A stretch of DNA of 64,000 bases, taken from Hydrangea macrophylla. Lineage: Eukaryota; Streptophyta; Magnoliopsida; Cornales; Hydrangeaceae. Within the stretch, counting starts at the first letter, position 1, and each line of letters begins with the position of its first letter. The notes beneath the pieces are model-generated. The model ran no database searches. It had not been told where the DNA came from and saw only the letters and a list, made by a program, of their open reading frames with translations. Of this stretch, positions 1-12,697 are shown piece by piece. The translations under genes and the position numbers were made by a program. The stretch covers positions 14,437,218-14,501,217 of the forward strand of contig CM066982.1 of the NCBI GenBank assembly GCA_033977485.1. The letters are read 5' to 3'.

Positions 1-96
1 AAATAAAAATTGTTGGATAGAATTTATGCTATTAAATTTGTTATGCATTTCTATTTGTTGACAAATTCCCGTGCGTATGCACGGGTGTTCAACTAG
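1..96 (+). mobile_element. Helitron 3' terminus (element enters from left)
   Basis: A 7-bp perfect stem (CCCGTGC at 68-74, GCACGGG at 79-85, loop GTAT) is followed 7 nt later by CTAG at 93-96 and then T. A short GC-rich hairpin just before a CTRR end inserted 5' of T is the canonical plant Helitron 3' end. The 5' end lies outside the window, so autonomy cannot be judged. Confidence 0.7.
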
Positions 97-116
97 TATG
101 TGTATATGTAGATAGA

Positions 117-159
117 TATGATATATATTTCACAGATACGTGTGTGTGTGTGTGTGTGG

Positions 160-198
<39 letters not shown>

Positions 199-298
199 TT
201 TGAGGCAGGAGGCGGCGGTGGTGGTATGAGGCATCGGCGATAGTGGTGGAAGGAGACGGCAGTGTGGAGTGGTGGCTTTGATCTGTACAGAGAGAGCA

Positions 299-351
<53 letters not shown>
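117..351. repeat. Compound microsatellites (GT)n, (TA)n, (GA)n
   Basis: Runs of GT (about 139-158), TA (161-178) and GA (179-198) are followed by unique sequence and a second GA run (about 301-351). Open frames over these runs encode only low-complexity Ser-Leu or Tyr-Ile repeats and are not genes. Confidence 0.9.
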
Positions 352-355
<4 letters not shown>

Positions 356-399
356 AGGCAGATTAGGGTAAAAAAAATCCACCCAAAAGTTTATTGTGT

Positions 400-690
400 G
401 CTGCCGAAAAACTTTTTTTATTCCTTCTCCTTTTGACCGAAATTTTGGTATACATAAATTTGTGTCAGATAGGTACATTTCCATCACAAATAACTTTTTT
501 GTGTCGGACAGGTACTTTTCCGTCATGAATAAAAACATATTTGTATCAGAAAGGTTCCTTTCCATCACTAATAAAACTTTATTGTGACAAAAATTTAACC
601 GTCACAAAATCCGTCACGAAAAAAGTTATTGTGACAGAATTTTAGCCGACACAAAAACATTCGTCACTAAAGGCAGGTTTTCTTGTAGTG
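400..690. mobile_element. CACTA (En/Spm) transposon terminus with subterminal repeats
   Basis: The right edge reads TTTTCTTGTAGTG, the reverse complement of the plant CACTA end CACTACAAGAAAA. Inside it, several diverged direct units around GTGTCRGAYAGGTAC and inverted TTGTGACAG/GTCACAAA motifs form the subterminal repeat array expected of this superfamily. The opposite end is not visible, so this is one terminus or a truncated copy. No transposase is seen. Confidence 0.75.
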
Positions 691-1052
691 CCTTTTCTAA
701 AGAGAGAGAGATAAAGAGAGAGAGAGAGAGAGTGGCCTACTCGTGCGACATTCCAGAATCACGCTCCCGTGGCCCGCTCGCGCGACCTATATGGAAAAAG
801 TGAAAAAGCGTATTTCTGTGTGCTGAAGACTCCTACATGAACAGAATTGCCTAATTACGTCCAGAAACATAAATAAAGTTGTTTTAGTGCAATTAGGTTT
901 AGGAAAGCCTCCAAACTTGCTCCAAAACTATATATACCCTATTCTAAATCAATTTTGGGGTTACACAACATTTTACACATCCAAATACAACTAAAACTTC
1001 AGCCATTGAAGAGGGAAAAGCAAGGAGAAGAAGAAGAAGACCAAGGATTCCC

Positions 1053-1103
1053 ATGGCCTCCTCCATCAACCTCTTGCCAATCCTCGCTTCTATGGCTGCT
1101 TAG
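1053..1103 (+). other. Conserved LTR micro-ORF, copy 1 (16 aa)
   Basis: The ATG sits in a strong context (CCCATGGCC) about 120 nt after the LTR TATA and opens 16 codons (MASSINLLPILASMAA) ending in TAG. The same-length frame recurs at 1379-1429, 14473-14523 and 41170-41220. Its position suggests an upstream ORF on the element RNA. No function is known and the peptide resembles no family I recognise. Confidence 0.35.
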
Positions 1104-1378
1104 ACCAAGATCTAGGGTTTCAATGAAACCCTAACGAAGTAATAGGGTGCTATTTATGTTTTTCTTTTAGATTTATTATGTATGGATGATGATTACATGT
1201 TTAGAGGATTATATGTTTAGAGGATTATATGCTCCAAAACTATAGATACCCTATTCTAAATCAATTTTGGGGTTACACAACATATACACAACATTTTACA
1301 CATCCAAATACAACTAAAACTTCAGCCATTGAAGAGGGAAAATCAAGGAGAAGAAGAAGAAGAAGACTAAGGATTCCC

Positions 1379-1429
1379 ATGGCCTCCTCCATCAACCTCT
1401 TGCCAATCCTTGCTTCTATGTCCACTTAG
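1379..1429 (+). other. Conserved LTR micro-ORF, copy 2 (16 aa)
   Basis: This is the second copy inside the duplicated 5' LTR unit. It is 51 nt with stop, differing from copy 1 at the last two residues (ST for AA). The frame and the start context CCCATGG are kept. Confidence 0.35.
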
Positions 1430-2156
1430 ACCAAGATCTAGGGTTTCAATGAAACCCTAACGAAGTAATATGGTGTTATTTATGTTTTTCTTTTAGATTT
1501 ATTATGTATGGATGATGATTACATGTTTAGAGGATTTTTTTATAATAAAATCAAACTTCATTGAATTAAGTCATTGCCTTCAAAATCTATACTTGTCTTA
1601 GATCTATTTTGGATGTGATGTACTCAATAGTCTATATTTGTTGTGCTTATATGGATTATTTACATGTAATAGTGCTTATTGGAATTGTGATATCAAATTC
1701 ATGCCTAGGGAAGACAGAGTGTGCCACAACCTTAGTTTAGTGTGAGACACTTCGTGCCAACCGAAGATGAATTATGTTGATGCTTGAATCATAGTTATCT
1801 TCTTGACGGATGAATTGGGCTTGTAGCTACAATTCCCCATTATCATCCAACTTAATAAACTAACTGAATGCATATATATCCTTATTATGAAGCTAGTGGT
1901 GGATTTGAAATCCTAGGTTCAATACACATATTTATCAAAACAACTTTTAATCACTTTCATAGTTACATTTATTTTTATTGTTCTTAGTTTAATAAAAATC
2001 AAAATCAAAATTCTGTTTTCCTAATTAACTAGATTTAGGTTTTAAAATTAAAGTGCTTTAGTATTTCAATCTCTATGGGTTCGACCTCTACTTCCACACT
2101 GCAAATCTTTTAAAGTAGAGTATACTTTGTATTTTGATTTTGACAAGATCAATTTT

Positions 2157-2174
2157 TGGCGCCGTTGCCGGGGA
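2157..2174 (+). other. Primer-binding site of element A
   Basis: TGGCGCCGTTGCCGGGGA lies 5 nt after the LTR end. This is the PBS widely seen in plant Athila/Tat-type Ty3/gypsy elements (reported as complementary to tRNA-Asp in Athila). It fixes the LTR boundary and the + orientation of the element. Confidence 0.9.
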
Positions 2175-2651
2175 TAGCAAATTACTACCTTTAGTTTTAG
2201 AATCTTAGTTTAGTTAATTCATAAATATTAGATTAGATTTTCTTTTCTTATTTTTTGTTTTTGTTTTGAGTCACTAACTATTCCATTTGTTTTGTTGTTT
2301 CTCAATCAAATTCTAGTGTTCCAGAGTGAAAGAGCTTAGCAAGTCAAAGGAGCTTACGCAAATCAATTTTTTTTTAAAAAAAGCAAAAAAATTCAAGTAA
2401 ATCGCTTCCTTTAAAATTCGCTTAAAATCACTATAAGTCAGGGCGCCGAGACGCACTATTTGCATTAGTTTAGGGGTGATTTACACGTGCATTAGCTAGG
2501 AAACCTGGGGCGATGGGCTTTGACCCGAATCACTGCATTACAGGATAACTTTCATGCATGATAGTAGTTATGTGCTTGTTGTCTTATTTGCGTGGTGGTC
2601 TTTCGTATTTGTTTGAGTCAGTCTTTATCTTAGTGTCATTATTATTAGTTT

Positions 2652-4609
2652 ATGTTTGGTACGCGTTCAAGTAAACCATAATTATTTTCTTTCGATCCTG
2701 AACTTGAACGTACCCTAAGAATCAGTAGGTCCTCAACCCAAGCTTCTAGAGCTCGGTTGATATTAGACGACAAATCAACTCTGAAACCGTCGTCGTTATT
2801 TCAAGCCGAAATTCAAAACACACTTAAGCGTTTAAGAAAAACTCAAACTATTAACATCCAATATATTCCAATGGCTGACATTGGAAACAACGGAAATAAT
2901 GAAAATAATTCTAATATACCTCCGCCTCCTCTGCTTAAAGATTATTTCATTCCTACGGCCTATACACCACAAGCAGGTATCGAATTACTGGGGGTGACGG
3001 CATCTCACTTTGAGATAAAGTCATCTATCATCACGCTACTCCCTTCATTCCATGACCGTATTAAAGAAGATCCTTAACATCACTTAGAAAAGTTCCAAGA
3101 CATACGGTCTACATTGAAAATCCAAAATCTAACTGATGATGAATTAAAATTGCGTCTCTTTCCATTCTCATTAAAGGATAAAGCTAAGTATTGGCTCCAA
3201 TCTCTTGAGCCAAACACTATTAAAGCATGGGAAGCATTACATACCACATTTTTACAAAAGTTTTTCCCCATCACAAGAACTAATCAAATAAGAAAATCCA
3301 TAATGAACTTTGTGATGCAAGATGGAAAAACGCTTTATGACACTTGGGAACAATTTAAAGAATTATTGCGCTCTTGCCCACATCATCAAATTTCCAAGTG
3401 GCAATCGGTGCAGATGTTCTACGAGGGACTTGTTCCCTCACTTCGTAATACCGTCGATGCCGTTTATACGGGTACCTACCTATACAAAAGCGCCGATGAG
3501 GCATGGAAGATTTTTGAAACATTAAGTGAGAATTTGATGCATCAAGCTATGTCCGCCAGTCCTGAGGGGTGTCTTCCACCTAAACCTAAGCGAGAGGAGC
3601 GTTTCGAGTCAAGTCATTCAATCGAAATACAAGAACTATCTAGAAAACTTTACCAACTCATGAGGAGGGGCCATATGCCCAGTCCACCTCCTTCCGAAGT
3701 ATGCGCATTATGTTCTGAACCTTCTTATAATATCTTTGCATGTCCTTCTGCTTCTCAATTCCCAAAATTCATGGAACAACACATTAACTCTATTCAATAA
3801 TTCCACAAAATAGTTATAATCCCATGACGACTAATTTTTCTAATACTTATCCACCTCAATTTCAGCAAAGTCAATACCAACACCCCCCTTTTTAATCCTA
3901 ACCCTCCAAGGGATAACGCTTTTGAGGGAAAGGTGTTGGGATCCCTTAAAATATCAAAACGCAAGTGCAGGCACAAGCACAAATAGTGAACTCTCACACA
4001 CAATCCATTGCGAAGCTTGAGCCTCAAATGGGATAACTAGCTAATGCGATGAGTCATAGAAATGAGGGTAAGCTGCCTACTCAAACTGTTCAAAACCCTA
4101 AGGGACAATACGAGAATGGGGGTTCAAGTGAGCAAGTAAATGCCGTCTTGACTAGGATGACTACACGAGAAGAGGAAGTTGTTGAAATTCTGAATGAGAG
4201 TGAGGAAAATGTGAACATTAATTCGAGTCAAGAGAAGGGTGGAGACATGAGTCGAATTAAGAAAGAAAGTGAACCGATCCCAACTAATTATGTTCCAAAA
4301 ATACCTTTCCCACCAAATGTTGAGGAACCGTCACATTTTTCAAAGAAAGAATCAAAAACTGAAGATATACTCAAGGTGTTTAAACAAGTGAAAATCAATA
4401 TTCCATTCCTCGACACTATTAAACAAATTACCGCATACGCTAAATGTCTTAAAGACCTATGCACTCAAAAGCGCAAGTTACGCAGTCATATTCCAAAAAA
4501 GGTCTTCCTCACTGAAAAAGTAAGTTCGATCTTCCAACACGCTCCTCCAAAGTATAAGGATCATGGCCGCTACCATACAATTAGTGGATCGTTCCATGAA
4601 AACCCCTAG
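2652..4609 (+). pseudogene. Athila-like gag (broken)
   Basis: The frame opens at ATG 2652 (MFGTRSSKP) but meets TAA at once (2679). It stays readable in the same frame to 3798 apart from a TAA at 3075. The readable part holds the retrotransposon gag core, with LKDKAKYWLQSLEPNTI near 3170-3230 and the downstream FLQKFFP block. After 3798 the frame shifts; 4049-4560 continues in another frame with the Athila-type PKGQYE, PKIPFP, FKQVKINIPFLDTI and AYAKCLKDLCTQKRKL blocks that precede the protease. With at least three nonsense codons and a frameshift it cannot make Gag. Virus-like particle assembly is the family's role. Confidence 0.85.
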
Positions 4610-5129
4610 AGGAATCGTCGAAGATGTCTTAGTTAAAGTCGACAAATGCTATTGTCCTGTCGACTTCATGGTTCTTGACACCGAACCTATGCTAGATGCT
4701 AGGAAACACACTCCTATCATTCTTGGTCGTCCATTCTTAGCCACGGCCAATGCTTGTGTTAATTGTCGGACATGGGTAATAAAAGTGTCATTTGGAAACA
4801 TGCACCTAAAATTGAACATTTTTAACGTTGTTGATCAACCTCCCAATGACGATGATTATCTATATGTGGAAGATAGTGAGGTTAGACGAACTATTGAACC
4901 TAATAAAGAAATGAATACGAGTAAGGTAAACAATACAGTGAGTAATGAGCGGACGAATTTGAATAACCCGGATCCTAATGATGAATTTACTCAGAATGTG
5001 AGAAATCGATTTGAACATGGTCAGGGAGAACCGTTGATCGAGTTAAAAAATAATGACACTATTTATGTTTTCCACCGGAGTCTCTCTAATGCTTTCAAGG
5101 GTACAAAGTCTGAGTTACGGCATCCATAA
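4563..5129 (+). pseudogene. Athila-like protease C-terminal half
   Basis: The block LVDRSMKTPRGIVEDVLVKV followed by PVDFMVLDTEP and IILGRPFLAT is the C-terminal half of the Athila/gypsy aspartic protease. The N-terminal half with the catalytic D-[ST]-G-type motif is absent: the gag-side sequence ...PPKYKDHG joins directly to ...TIQLVDRS in a different frame, so a deletion removed the active site. After the stop there is no reverse transcriptase, RNase H or integrase. Confidence 0.85.
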
Positions 5130-5331
5130 GTCTTGAGCTAGAATGACGTGAAAGGCAACGCTTCTTGGGAGGCAACCCAAGCTTTTATCGTCCGTTTGCT
5201 CATTTTTGTTCACCCTTTGGTCGTTTTGGGTCAGTTTTGGTCATTCTGGACAAGTTTGGGGGTCGGGGTCAATTTATTTTGAATTTATTTACATTGAAAG
5301 GAAGAAAAAAGAAGAAAAGATCAAGTCACGC
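5130..5331 (+). mobile_element. Post-pol tail of element A
   Basis: The motif GCTTCTTGGGAGGCAACCCA near 5160-5180 is a signature normally found just after the pol ORF of plant Athila-type elements. Its position about 30 nt after a half-protease shows that the RT-RH-IN segment was lost between 4.6 and 5.15 kb. The segment ends at the CACGC target duplication (5327-5331) of the next insertion. Confidence 0.7.
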
Positions 5332-8300
5332 TGTGGACACGCGGAAGTAAACCACTTCTCTTGTTTGAGATTATTTTGAAAAGGAAAAGAAAAGGTCTGT
5401 TGAAAACAGATACAGAGTCACCACTTGGTCTTTAAGGAACCAAGAAACCTAATTTGACTCACCCAAACGGATAAAGGGCACCGGCCCTTCATAACCAAAG
5501 AACTTGGTTCGTGGTTTTGGTACGAGAGGGGAAGGAGCCTTTGTCACGACTAAAACACCCTCAACTCGCCCCGTCTTTCGACGGGCCTCAATTAGCATCC
5601 AAATAATCATCTTGTACTATGTATGGTTCGACAATTAATACTATGGTAATATATTACATCACATAAGAAACTTGAAATTGGAAGATCAAAAAAATAAGAT
5701 ATCATTCATAAGTTCTAAGCCAAGTATCACACAATGCAAAGTGAAAGATCACACAAAACAAACCTAGGAAAAATCGTCTAATCATATATCAATTAATCAA
5801 GTTTCCTAATCTAAAGGGAGCACGAATTGTTCTTGAAACAAAATAATCGAAGAAATCAAAATACGCTTAGCAAGCTAGTATGATGCATGTTATTCTTTGA
5901 GAAGAGAAGACCTCTCAATCCCCGGGATGGACGAGAAAGGAAGATTAGATCGAGGGGAAACATGAACGTATGATCAAGTTCATTCCTTATGATCTTCTTA
6001 GATTAGGAGCCATGAAAGCCCCAAATCTTGCATGGATGCAATGTATGATCTTAAAATGTGCAAAGGTTGTAGTGTGTTTGTGTACATGAATTCCTAGAAT
6101 GACTTAGAAGTCTAGAATATGTATGAATGTATGAAGGAAATCATCATGGGATATATACAAATGTGGTATGAACTACTTCCTAAGACATGAGCTAATTTGG
6201 AATGCATGTAAGCATCAAATCAAAGAATGAAAGTTAGAATGTGCTTGCTGTGAATAGTGGACAAAACAGTAACATGATCTTTTAGAAATTGAAAAGAGGG
6301 GTTAGGAATGTTTTCAACGCATGATTTTTTATGGAGATCTTTCTTATTGTGTCTAGAACACAACCCAAAAATCCAATCTTTAATAACTATCACAGATTGA
6401 GAGAAATAATATGAACAACAGAGGTCACTCAGAAACAGAGTCCGTACTGTCGACTGAAATGTTGAAAAATCTTAGAAAATGAAAAAGAATGATCTAGAGG
6501 CCCATTTTATACAGAAAGTTCCCTAAGACATTGAAGTTTAAGGGAAAAATAATTTAGGACCGCCCCTTTTGGAAAAGATATCTGAAAAAGGAGTTGGAAG
6601 TGGACCTAGATGCTGTGACAGCAAAAACAGAATGTCTGGAAGGAATGTTTGGGTCCATATGGACCATTTCCAAGTACTTCCAAGTCAAACCAAAAATCAT
6701 AGATGTTCTCCAATGAGTTAGGAAGACTTTCCAAGTGGTCTTGCATCCATACATTGAGTATTGAGTTCTAGAGAAATCTTTGAACTCAGATCACTCACTG
6801 TTTTGACTCACTGTTTTGAAGATTTTGGGAAAAACTTGAGTTTTCTTTCTTGAAATCAAAATGAGAGGGATTGAGAGGGGTTTTGAAATAGAGATTTTGA
6901 AAGTATATTTTCAACATCAAATAGAGATTATAACCTCTTGGAATATCAACATCAAACTCATCATCAAGAACCCCCAATATTATTGGAGAGATTCATTTTT
7001 ATTTGAACATAACTTCAAGTATACCTTGGAGGTATTGAAGTTATAGTCATCATCTATCAAACATGTTTTTGAGGTCAAGAGCTACTATCCATAAGGATTC
7101 ACTCACCTCAAACTTCATGTCATCATCTAGATGATGATGAACTAGTAAGTAAATAAAAAAAATAAAAAAAGAAATGAGGTAAGAAGAGATGAACATTGTA
7201 TATAAGCAAGCAAATGAACAAATCAATAGATGATATTTAATGGTGGAACCACAAGCATTCAACCTCTCATATGTGTGTATATGGGTGAGTACATCACTCT
7301 CTAACTCATAGGAAACTCAAAGAAGATGAAGAAGATGGATTGAAAGCTTGAAAATAAAAGTTTAGTTTTTAGAAAACTAAATAAAAAAACTCACATTTGG
7401 CTTGGATTTGAAGAAGAAGATCTTGATTTCTCTCTCTATTTCTTCCTAACTTTCTATATCTCTCTCTAATGGCTTCCAAGCTCCCCTCTAAATGGAAGTA
7501 AATGGGTCTCCATTATAGGCCAACTTGGGGAGGTATTTTGGGTTTTCAAAAGTCTCTAATTGGTCCAAAATCCCGAAATAATCAAAACTATGTCGTTTTA
7601 TTTGTTGAAAATTTGAATTAAAATCCAAAAATTAATCAAAAATTACAAAAAAAAATGAAAAATCACTCAGAGTGCTGCCGCGGCACTTGGCCAGTGCCGC
7701 CGCGACAGTCAACTCCCCCGTTGACCAAAAATTGCATTTTGGCCCCCAGAACTCCCGGAATTCGCGAAACTGCCCTATTTCGTCCGAAATTCACAGAAAA
7801 TTCATACGAAATCCAAATTGAGATTATGATATACCGTTGGAAAGGTATTGAGGTCTACTTTTCATAAAAAATAGTTTGGAGTTGGGTCACTTTGGAAAGT
7901 TTTGCGATATTTGCGATAAAAGCCGAATTGATCGCATTTTTCACCTTCAGAAATTCATAACAAATTCGTTTTAGATCCAGAAATTATGTGCGATATACTG
8001 TTGAAAAGCTATTGAACTCTAGTATTTGATAAAAATATTTTAATGTCAAAAAGAAGACTTTGATTTTTGGTCAAACTTGCATTCAAATCAGTCAAACAGT
8101 GCACTTCCAGGAAATTCCGGGAAGTTCTGGGGGCCTCCAAAGAATGACGTTTTCGTCCGATTTTCTTTTAAAACATATTTTAAGACTTTTCACATAATCT
8201 AGGATGATCTCGGAACTTTTGGGTGAATTTGGATGATTTTGGTCAAACCTTGGTCAAACTTGGTCAAACCTTGGTCAAACCGGTCAACGGAGACCTTCCG

Positions 8301-8574
8301 GGACTTCCGGGGGTCTCTGGGAGCTTACGATTTCAAATATTCATCTTTTAAAATACCTTTTTTTTTTTTTGGAACAACATCGAATGATTTATGAGATTCT
8401 AGGCCAATCCTGGAGAATTTTGGGCTTTTAGGGGCATTTTGGTCATTTTTGCAAATTCTTTGACTTCTTGAGAGTTAGAGGCAATCTCTGAAAATCCGAT
8501 CTTTCTAATCATCGAGGTTTGACATGCTTGTGGCCTCCTAAATCTGTTAGTCGACAAAATGGGGTGTCTACACA
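5332..8574. mobile_element. 3.24-kb solo LTR, Tat/Ogre-like Ty3/gypsy
   Basis: The boundaries are TGTGGACAC on the left and GTGTCTACACA on the right, flanked by the 5-bp target duplication CACGC at 5327-5331 and 8575-8579. The right edge read on the minus strand (TGTGTAGACACCCCATTTTG) resembles starts of plant Tat-type LTRs, so the LTR may lie in minus orientation. The block with GAGTCACCACTTGGTC near 5415 is also common in such LTRs. No PBS, ORF or PPT lies inside, so it is a solo LTR left by LTR-LTR recombination. A local motif GGTCAAAC(C/T)TTG repeats near 8240-8285. Confidence 0.7.
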
Positions 8575-8579
8575 CACGC

Positions 8580-10752
8580 ACGGCCTGCTTGCGTGAGATT
8601 TTACCTTAGTCAGATTTTTTAAAATTTTTTTAATAGATGACCTCAGATTTAGATGGCGCCTAGACTCGTGCGCGCGAGAGTATCGCCCAAGCTGGCGTTG
8701 ACTTAGAAATTTTTCTTCATAAAACTTAAAAACAGCCATAGATCTACCTAGCGGAGGGATTCGCGCGTGCGATGGTCGCTCGCGCGAGTGGGGGCTTTTG
8801 TGTTTTTCTCTCTGTTCTCTTACATTTCTCCCGAACCTGGTTAGCTGTTTTTCCTTTCCTTGCTGTTTGTTCTCGAGTCCTTATCATTTCATAGTTCTGT
8901 TCGTGCTTGTTCTTTTTTATTTTTGTTGAGTCTTTCAGTTTTAGTTTAGTTTCTTAACAAGTATGTCCTAGTCTGCATTACATATATCGTTGTTATTTTG
9001 TTTGTTTATTTTCTTTTGTCGAGTATTGACAGGTGAATTGGTAGCTTCATTTGGAGCAATTGAACTTTATCGTCATATTCTTATACGTTTACCTGGTTTG
9101 TGATTGCCGAGATCGAGGTAATGTCGTTCCTTCCTTACGTACTTTCCTTTCTTTCATTTTATTGTTTCATTGGGGACAATGAAAGGTTTAGGTTTGGGGG
9201 TATGCATTCACATGCACATTTTTATGCACCAAATTTTTTAAAAAATTTCGATACTTGTTCTTAAATAAACGATGTTATCGACATTTTTTGCAATCTTGAG
9301 TCGATACTTCTTGTCATGTAACTTGGATTGCTATAGAACGGTAAACATGAGAAGATGTGGTTAAACATTTGATGAAGTCATGATGCGACGTTTAAGGTTA
9401 TATATCATTCGAAACATAGTTTTATATCATAGATTTGCACACAAACCTATGCACTACACGTAGTCGCTTGAATACATGTTTGATGTGAACTATAGTATGA
9501 TTCGGATCTCTAGATAACACATAGTGTGGAGACTAGACCCAGTGAGCTTTTGAGCCTATCTTTTCTTTTAGAGGGTTATAAATACATTTTGTGTTTGTCG
9601 AATTTCATTTGAATAGTGCATTAACTCGTTGTTTAGTCTCATTATTCTTGTTTTGGTTGATAGTCAAGTTAAAATATTTGTTACCATGCTAAATAATCTT
9701 CCGTTGTAAACGTTGAAGAATTGTATAACCCTAGGACATGATTTTAGGCCCTCTTTGTTTTTCACCCCTTTTGAACTTTGTCCTATCCAGATAAATGATA
9801 GAAATTTCCTTATTTTGCCCCCTTTAAGCCTTTGAAGAGCCTCTCTTTCTTTAATCACGATGGTCCTTTTTATTGCTCCAACTTGGCCAACTTGGATTTT
9901 ACCACTGAAAGATTGATCAACTTTTAGTGGTGATAAGGCGGTGTGTCGATTGAGAAGAAGAAGAAAACAAGATGATGTTTGGGGTAGTTGCCTTGATAAT
10001 CAATGAATATTCGTTTCAAAAAACAACAAAAAGGAAAAAGAATATGGTTAAAAAAAAAAGAGAAAAATGAAAGAAGAGAATGAAAAGATGAAAGTTGGTA
10101 GAAGAGATGATGAAAAAATTGAACATGCCTTACAACGCCACTCTAAAACTACTTAATGAATCCTTTCTATCCTTTTTCATTGCCTGAGCCACGTTACAAC
10201 CTTTGAAAAGTCCTATTTGATCCTAGAAAACATGGTTTGGATATGTAAATGTTGGAAGGGGGATTAAAACATGGTAACGATTAATTTTTCTTGACTGTTG
10301 ACATCCTATCCATGAGTCTACTTTTCGTTCGTGTCATGCGTCTTTTTCGAGTCATATGTGAGCGTTCCTCGTTTAGAAAACATATTTCCTTTGCTCGTTT
10401 CTCATTTCTCGTTTTGGATATGTTCTGAATATTTCATTTGAGAGTGTAATTAACATTGTGAGATTCGTAGTCAAAGCATAGTTGGATGGTTATCCGAGTT
10501 ATATTCCAAGTTCATGACATACACGTGTTCATTTGACTACCACATCACACACATACAATTTTATGAGAAACTCTATTGATTTATACGATGCATGTGCTTT
10601 GGAATGTTTTTCATGATGTATGTGGACGTTTGATTCCATTTCTTCTTGTTCGTTATTCTATTTCAAATCACTGTTCTATAATAAGGAGTATTGAATGTTC
10701 TGTTTTTTTTTTAATAAAACTTTTTAAATATAGAATGAAATTAAGATGGTTG
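8580..10752 (+). mobile_element. 3' non-coding interior of element A
   Basis: No coding region can be supported here. The stretch has CpG-rich palindromic pieces near 8640-8800 (GCGCGCGAG, GCTCGCGCGAG). A polypurine-like GGTTTAGGTTTGGGGGTA sits at about 9184-9201, after GGGGACAATGAAAG, a block often found 3' of pol in Athila-type elements. The env-like ORF known from some Athila elements was not found. Confidence 0.5.
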
Positions 10753-12099
10753 TGTAATAACCTGCATTTCCATTTAATTTAAAATTCATGTCCATATTTA
10801 ATTTATGTGTATTTGCATTGGCATATTTAAATTCAATTAGCATGGTCTGCTTTTACTTTAATTCCAGTCACTTGTTTGGAATATCTATTTCTTATCTAAT
10901 TCACATTTAAAGTTTATTGGGGGCCAAACTGCAATTTTACAAAAGTCAGTAATACCTGTGTGGATTTCAAAATCTGTATTTCAAAATGGTGAAAATGTTC
11001 TCTTTTATCTCAATCAGTATTTTTATAAAACCGAGAAATCAATTCTTACACAAAAGCGAATTTTCTGTATTTTTGTGACGAACACCGCGTCACGAAAATA
11101 CCAGTTTGTGTCCAAAACTGTCCACGCTGTGTAAAATTCCACAGATTTTGGAAGTGACCGATTGGACAATTGCTTCATTTCTAATTATGGAAAACTCATC
11201 ATTTGATAGAGTCTTGTTTGGGAATACACTTGGTGTGTATGTTAATTCAAGGCCATAAGCTTGTTTGGCCAAACACTTACACAATTGACCCTTACTACTC
11301 TAAATTGCCTCTTCACAATCTGTAGAATTAATCTGTAGAATTATATACGTATATGTATTGTGTATTTTCAGAAATTGAAAATCCATTTCATTTGTAGTGT
11401 GAGGATGAAGGGACTTGGTCCCCAAGAATTCCAAATTGAATTTCTATATGTATGCTATACACTATCTCACACACATTCTCTTTCTGCACAAGTTCAAACA
11501 CAAAGAGTTCTTAAATTTCAGAGAGAAAAGAGTGAGCTTGAGAATTTCTACAGAAAATATAGAGAGAGCTCTTGTTCTCCATAGCCTAGCTTGTATTTGG
11601 ATTCTTATTTGGTCTCTCTTTCTCAACACTTATCTCTACACTCTTAATCACTATGAGTATTCTAAACTCACTAAGAATGTAATTTCATATTAATTGCTGT
11701 GTAATTGTTTAATGTTGTAAATCCCCATTGATGATTTTTACGTATGAAGTTCATAGCATAAAAATCATGAATTTCTAAACCCAATCAAAATTCGTTTTCA
11801 GAGATGAATATCAAAGATTATAGTATGTATTGACTATGTTTGATGTATTGAAGCTTAATTCATTCATATGGAAAAGTATATAAGAAAATAAATTTTGACA
11901 TGTTTTGGTTTTTCATAAAATTGGAGAGTTATGGTTAGAATCATGTTAAATTAACCATAGATTCTTAATCCTTGTTGAAAAACAAAGAGATCCATATATA
12001 ATAGGACATACACACTTACAGAACTGAAATGGGTCAAAAAGGACCCCTGTTTGCTGAACCAGAGCAGTTCCTGCAGAGAAGATGAAGCCTCAGCTTCAT

Positions 12100-12405
12100 C
12101 TCGCGCCGCGATCGCGCGCGCGAAGAATCGCGCGAGCGGCCCGCGCGAGCGACCTTTCGCGCGAGCGGCCCGCGAGCGCGAGGTAGGCTTCCCCAAGCAG
12201 ACGTAAGAGTTTATATATATATAATTGAAAATTGGCTGGTCGCGCGAGCGAGGGTCGCGCGAGAACCCCTTCGCGCGAGCGATCCGCGCGCGCGACCTTG
12301 CTTTCCTCAGGCAGACAGAAAAGTTTATTAATAAAAGGAAAAATGGGCTTATCGCGCGAGCGGCCCGCGCGAGCGACCCTTCGCGCGAGCGGCCCGCGCG
12401 CGCGA
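12100..12405. repeat. CGCGCGAGCG palindromic array in solo LTR
   Basis: Three clusters (about 12100-12182, 12240-12297, 12350-12406) repeat CGCGCGAGCG(G/A)(C/G)CC-type words that are largely self-complementary. They are separated by AT-rich spacers of about 55 bp, with similar CTTCCCC/CTTTCCTCAGGCAGAC words. CpG density is very high against the AT-rich surroundings. A similar array occurs in the unrelated A-family LTR at 40757-40900. Confidence 0.85.
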
Positions 12406-12697
12406 GGTATTGCAGTTTCTGTTTTTGTCTGTTTTTCTGTTAAGGGACTGTTTGGATGAAATTTATATACTGATGAGGTTCTGTTTGGGATATTTAGTTA
12501 ATCAGAACTCTATTTGGTTATGTTTGAATGATTAAAACATTGTAGTATGACTCATTGATCCCCGTACGCGTGTTGTTCCTTTAATTCAGCATTTTTGTTT
12601 TCATTTAAGTGCATACCATTCATGTGGGTCAGTGGTACATGCATATGGGTGTCAGTCGATGTGGAAAAGAGTAATGGTAGTGTGGAAAAGAGTATGA

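Larger units (their letters stand above)
921..1541 (+). repeat. 311-bp tandem duplication inside the 5' LTR
   Basis: Sequence from TCCAAAACTA at 921 restarts at 1233 and runs again through the GTTTAGAGGATT motif. Each unit holds the putative TATA (CTATATATA; CTATAGATA in the second), the purine-rich GAAGAAGAAG leader and one 16-codon micro-ORF. The 3' LTR and the solo LTR hold only one unit. Confidence 0.85.
732..2151 (+). mobile_element. 5' LTR of Athila-like Ty3/gypsy element A (5'-truncated)
   Basis: The sequence is collinear with the LTR at 13956 and the solo LTR at 40581, and it ends in CA directly before a primer-binding site. About 175 bp of the LTR start (TGATCGGGAG in the other copies) is missing. 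GA-rich sequence and the CACTA terminus stand in its place. A TATA-like CTATATATA lies at 928-936. The unit from there to the AGGATT motif is duplicated in tandem. Confidence 0.85.

Noticed and set aside
89..568. 159-codon minus-strand frame near the window start, and similar frames over GA/TC runs at 44717-45146
   Set aside because: They are translations of GA/TA microsatellites (Ser-Leu or Arg-Glu repeats).
7655..8110. AAATTC-rich and TTCGTCCGAAAT words as a possible gene fragment
   Set aside because: They lie within a solo LTR bounded by a TSD and have no sustained coding frame.
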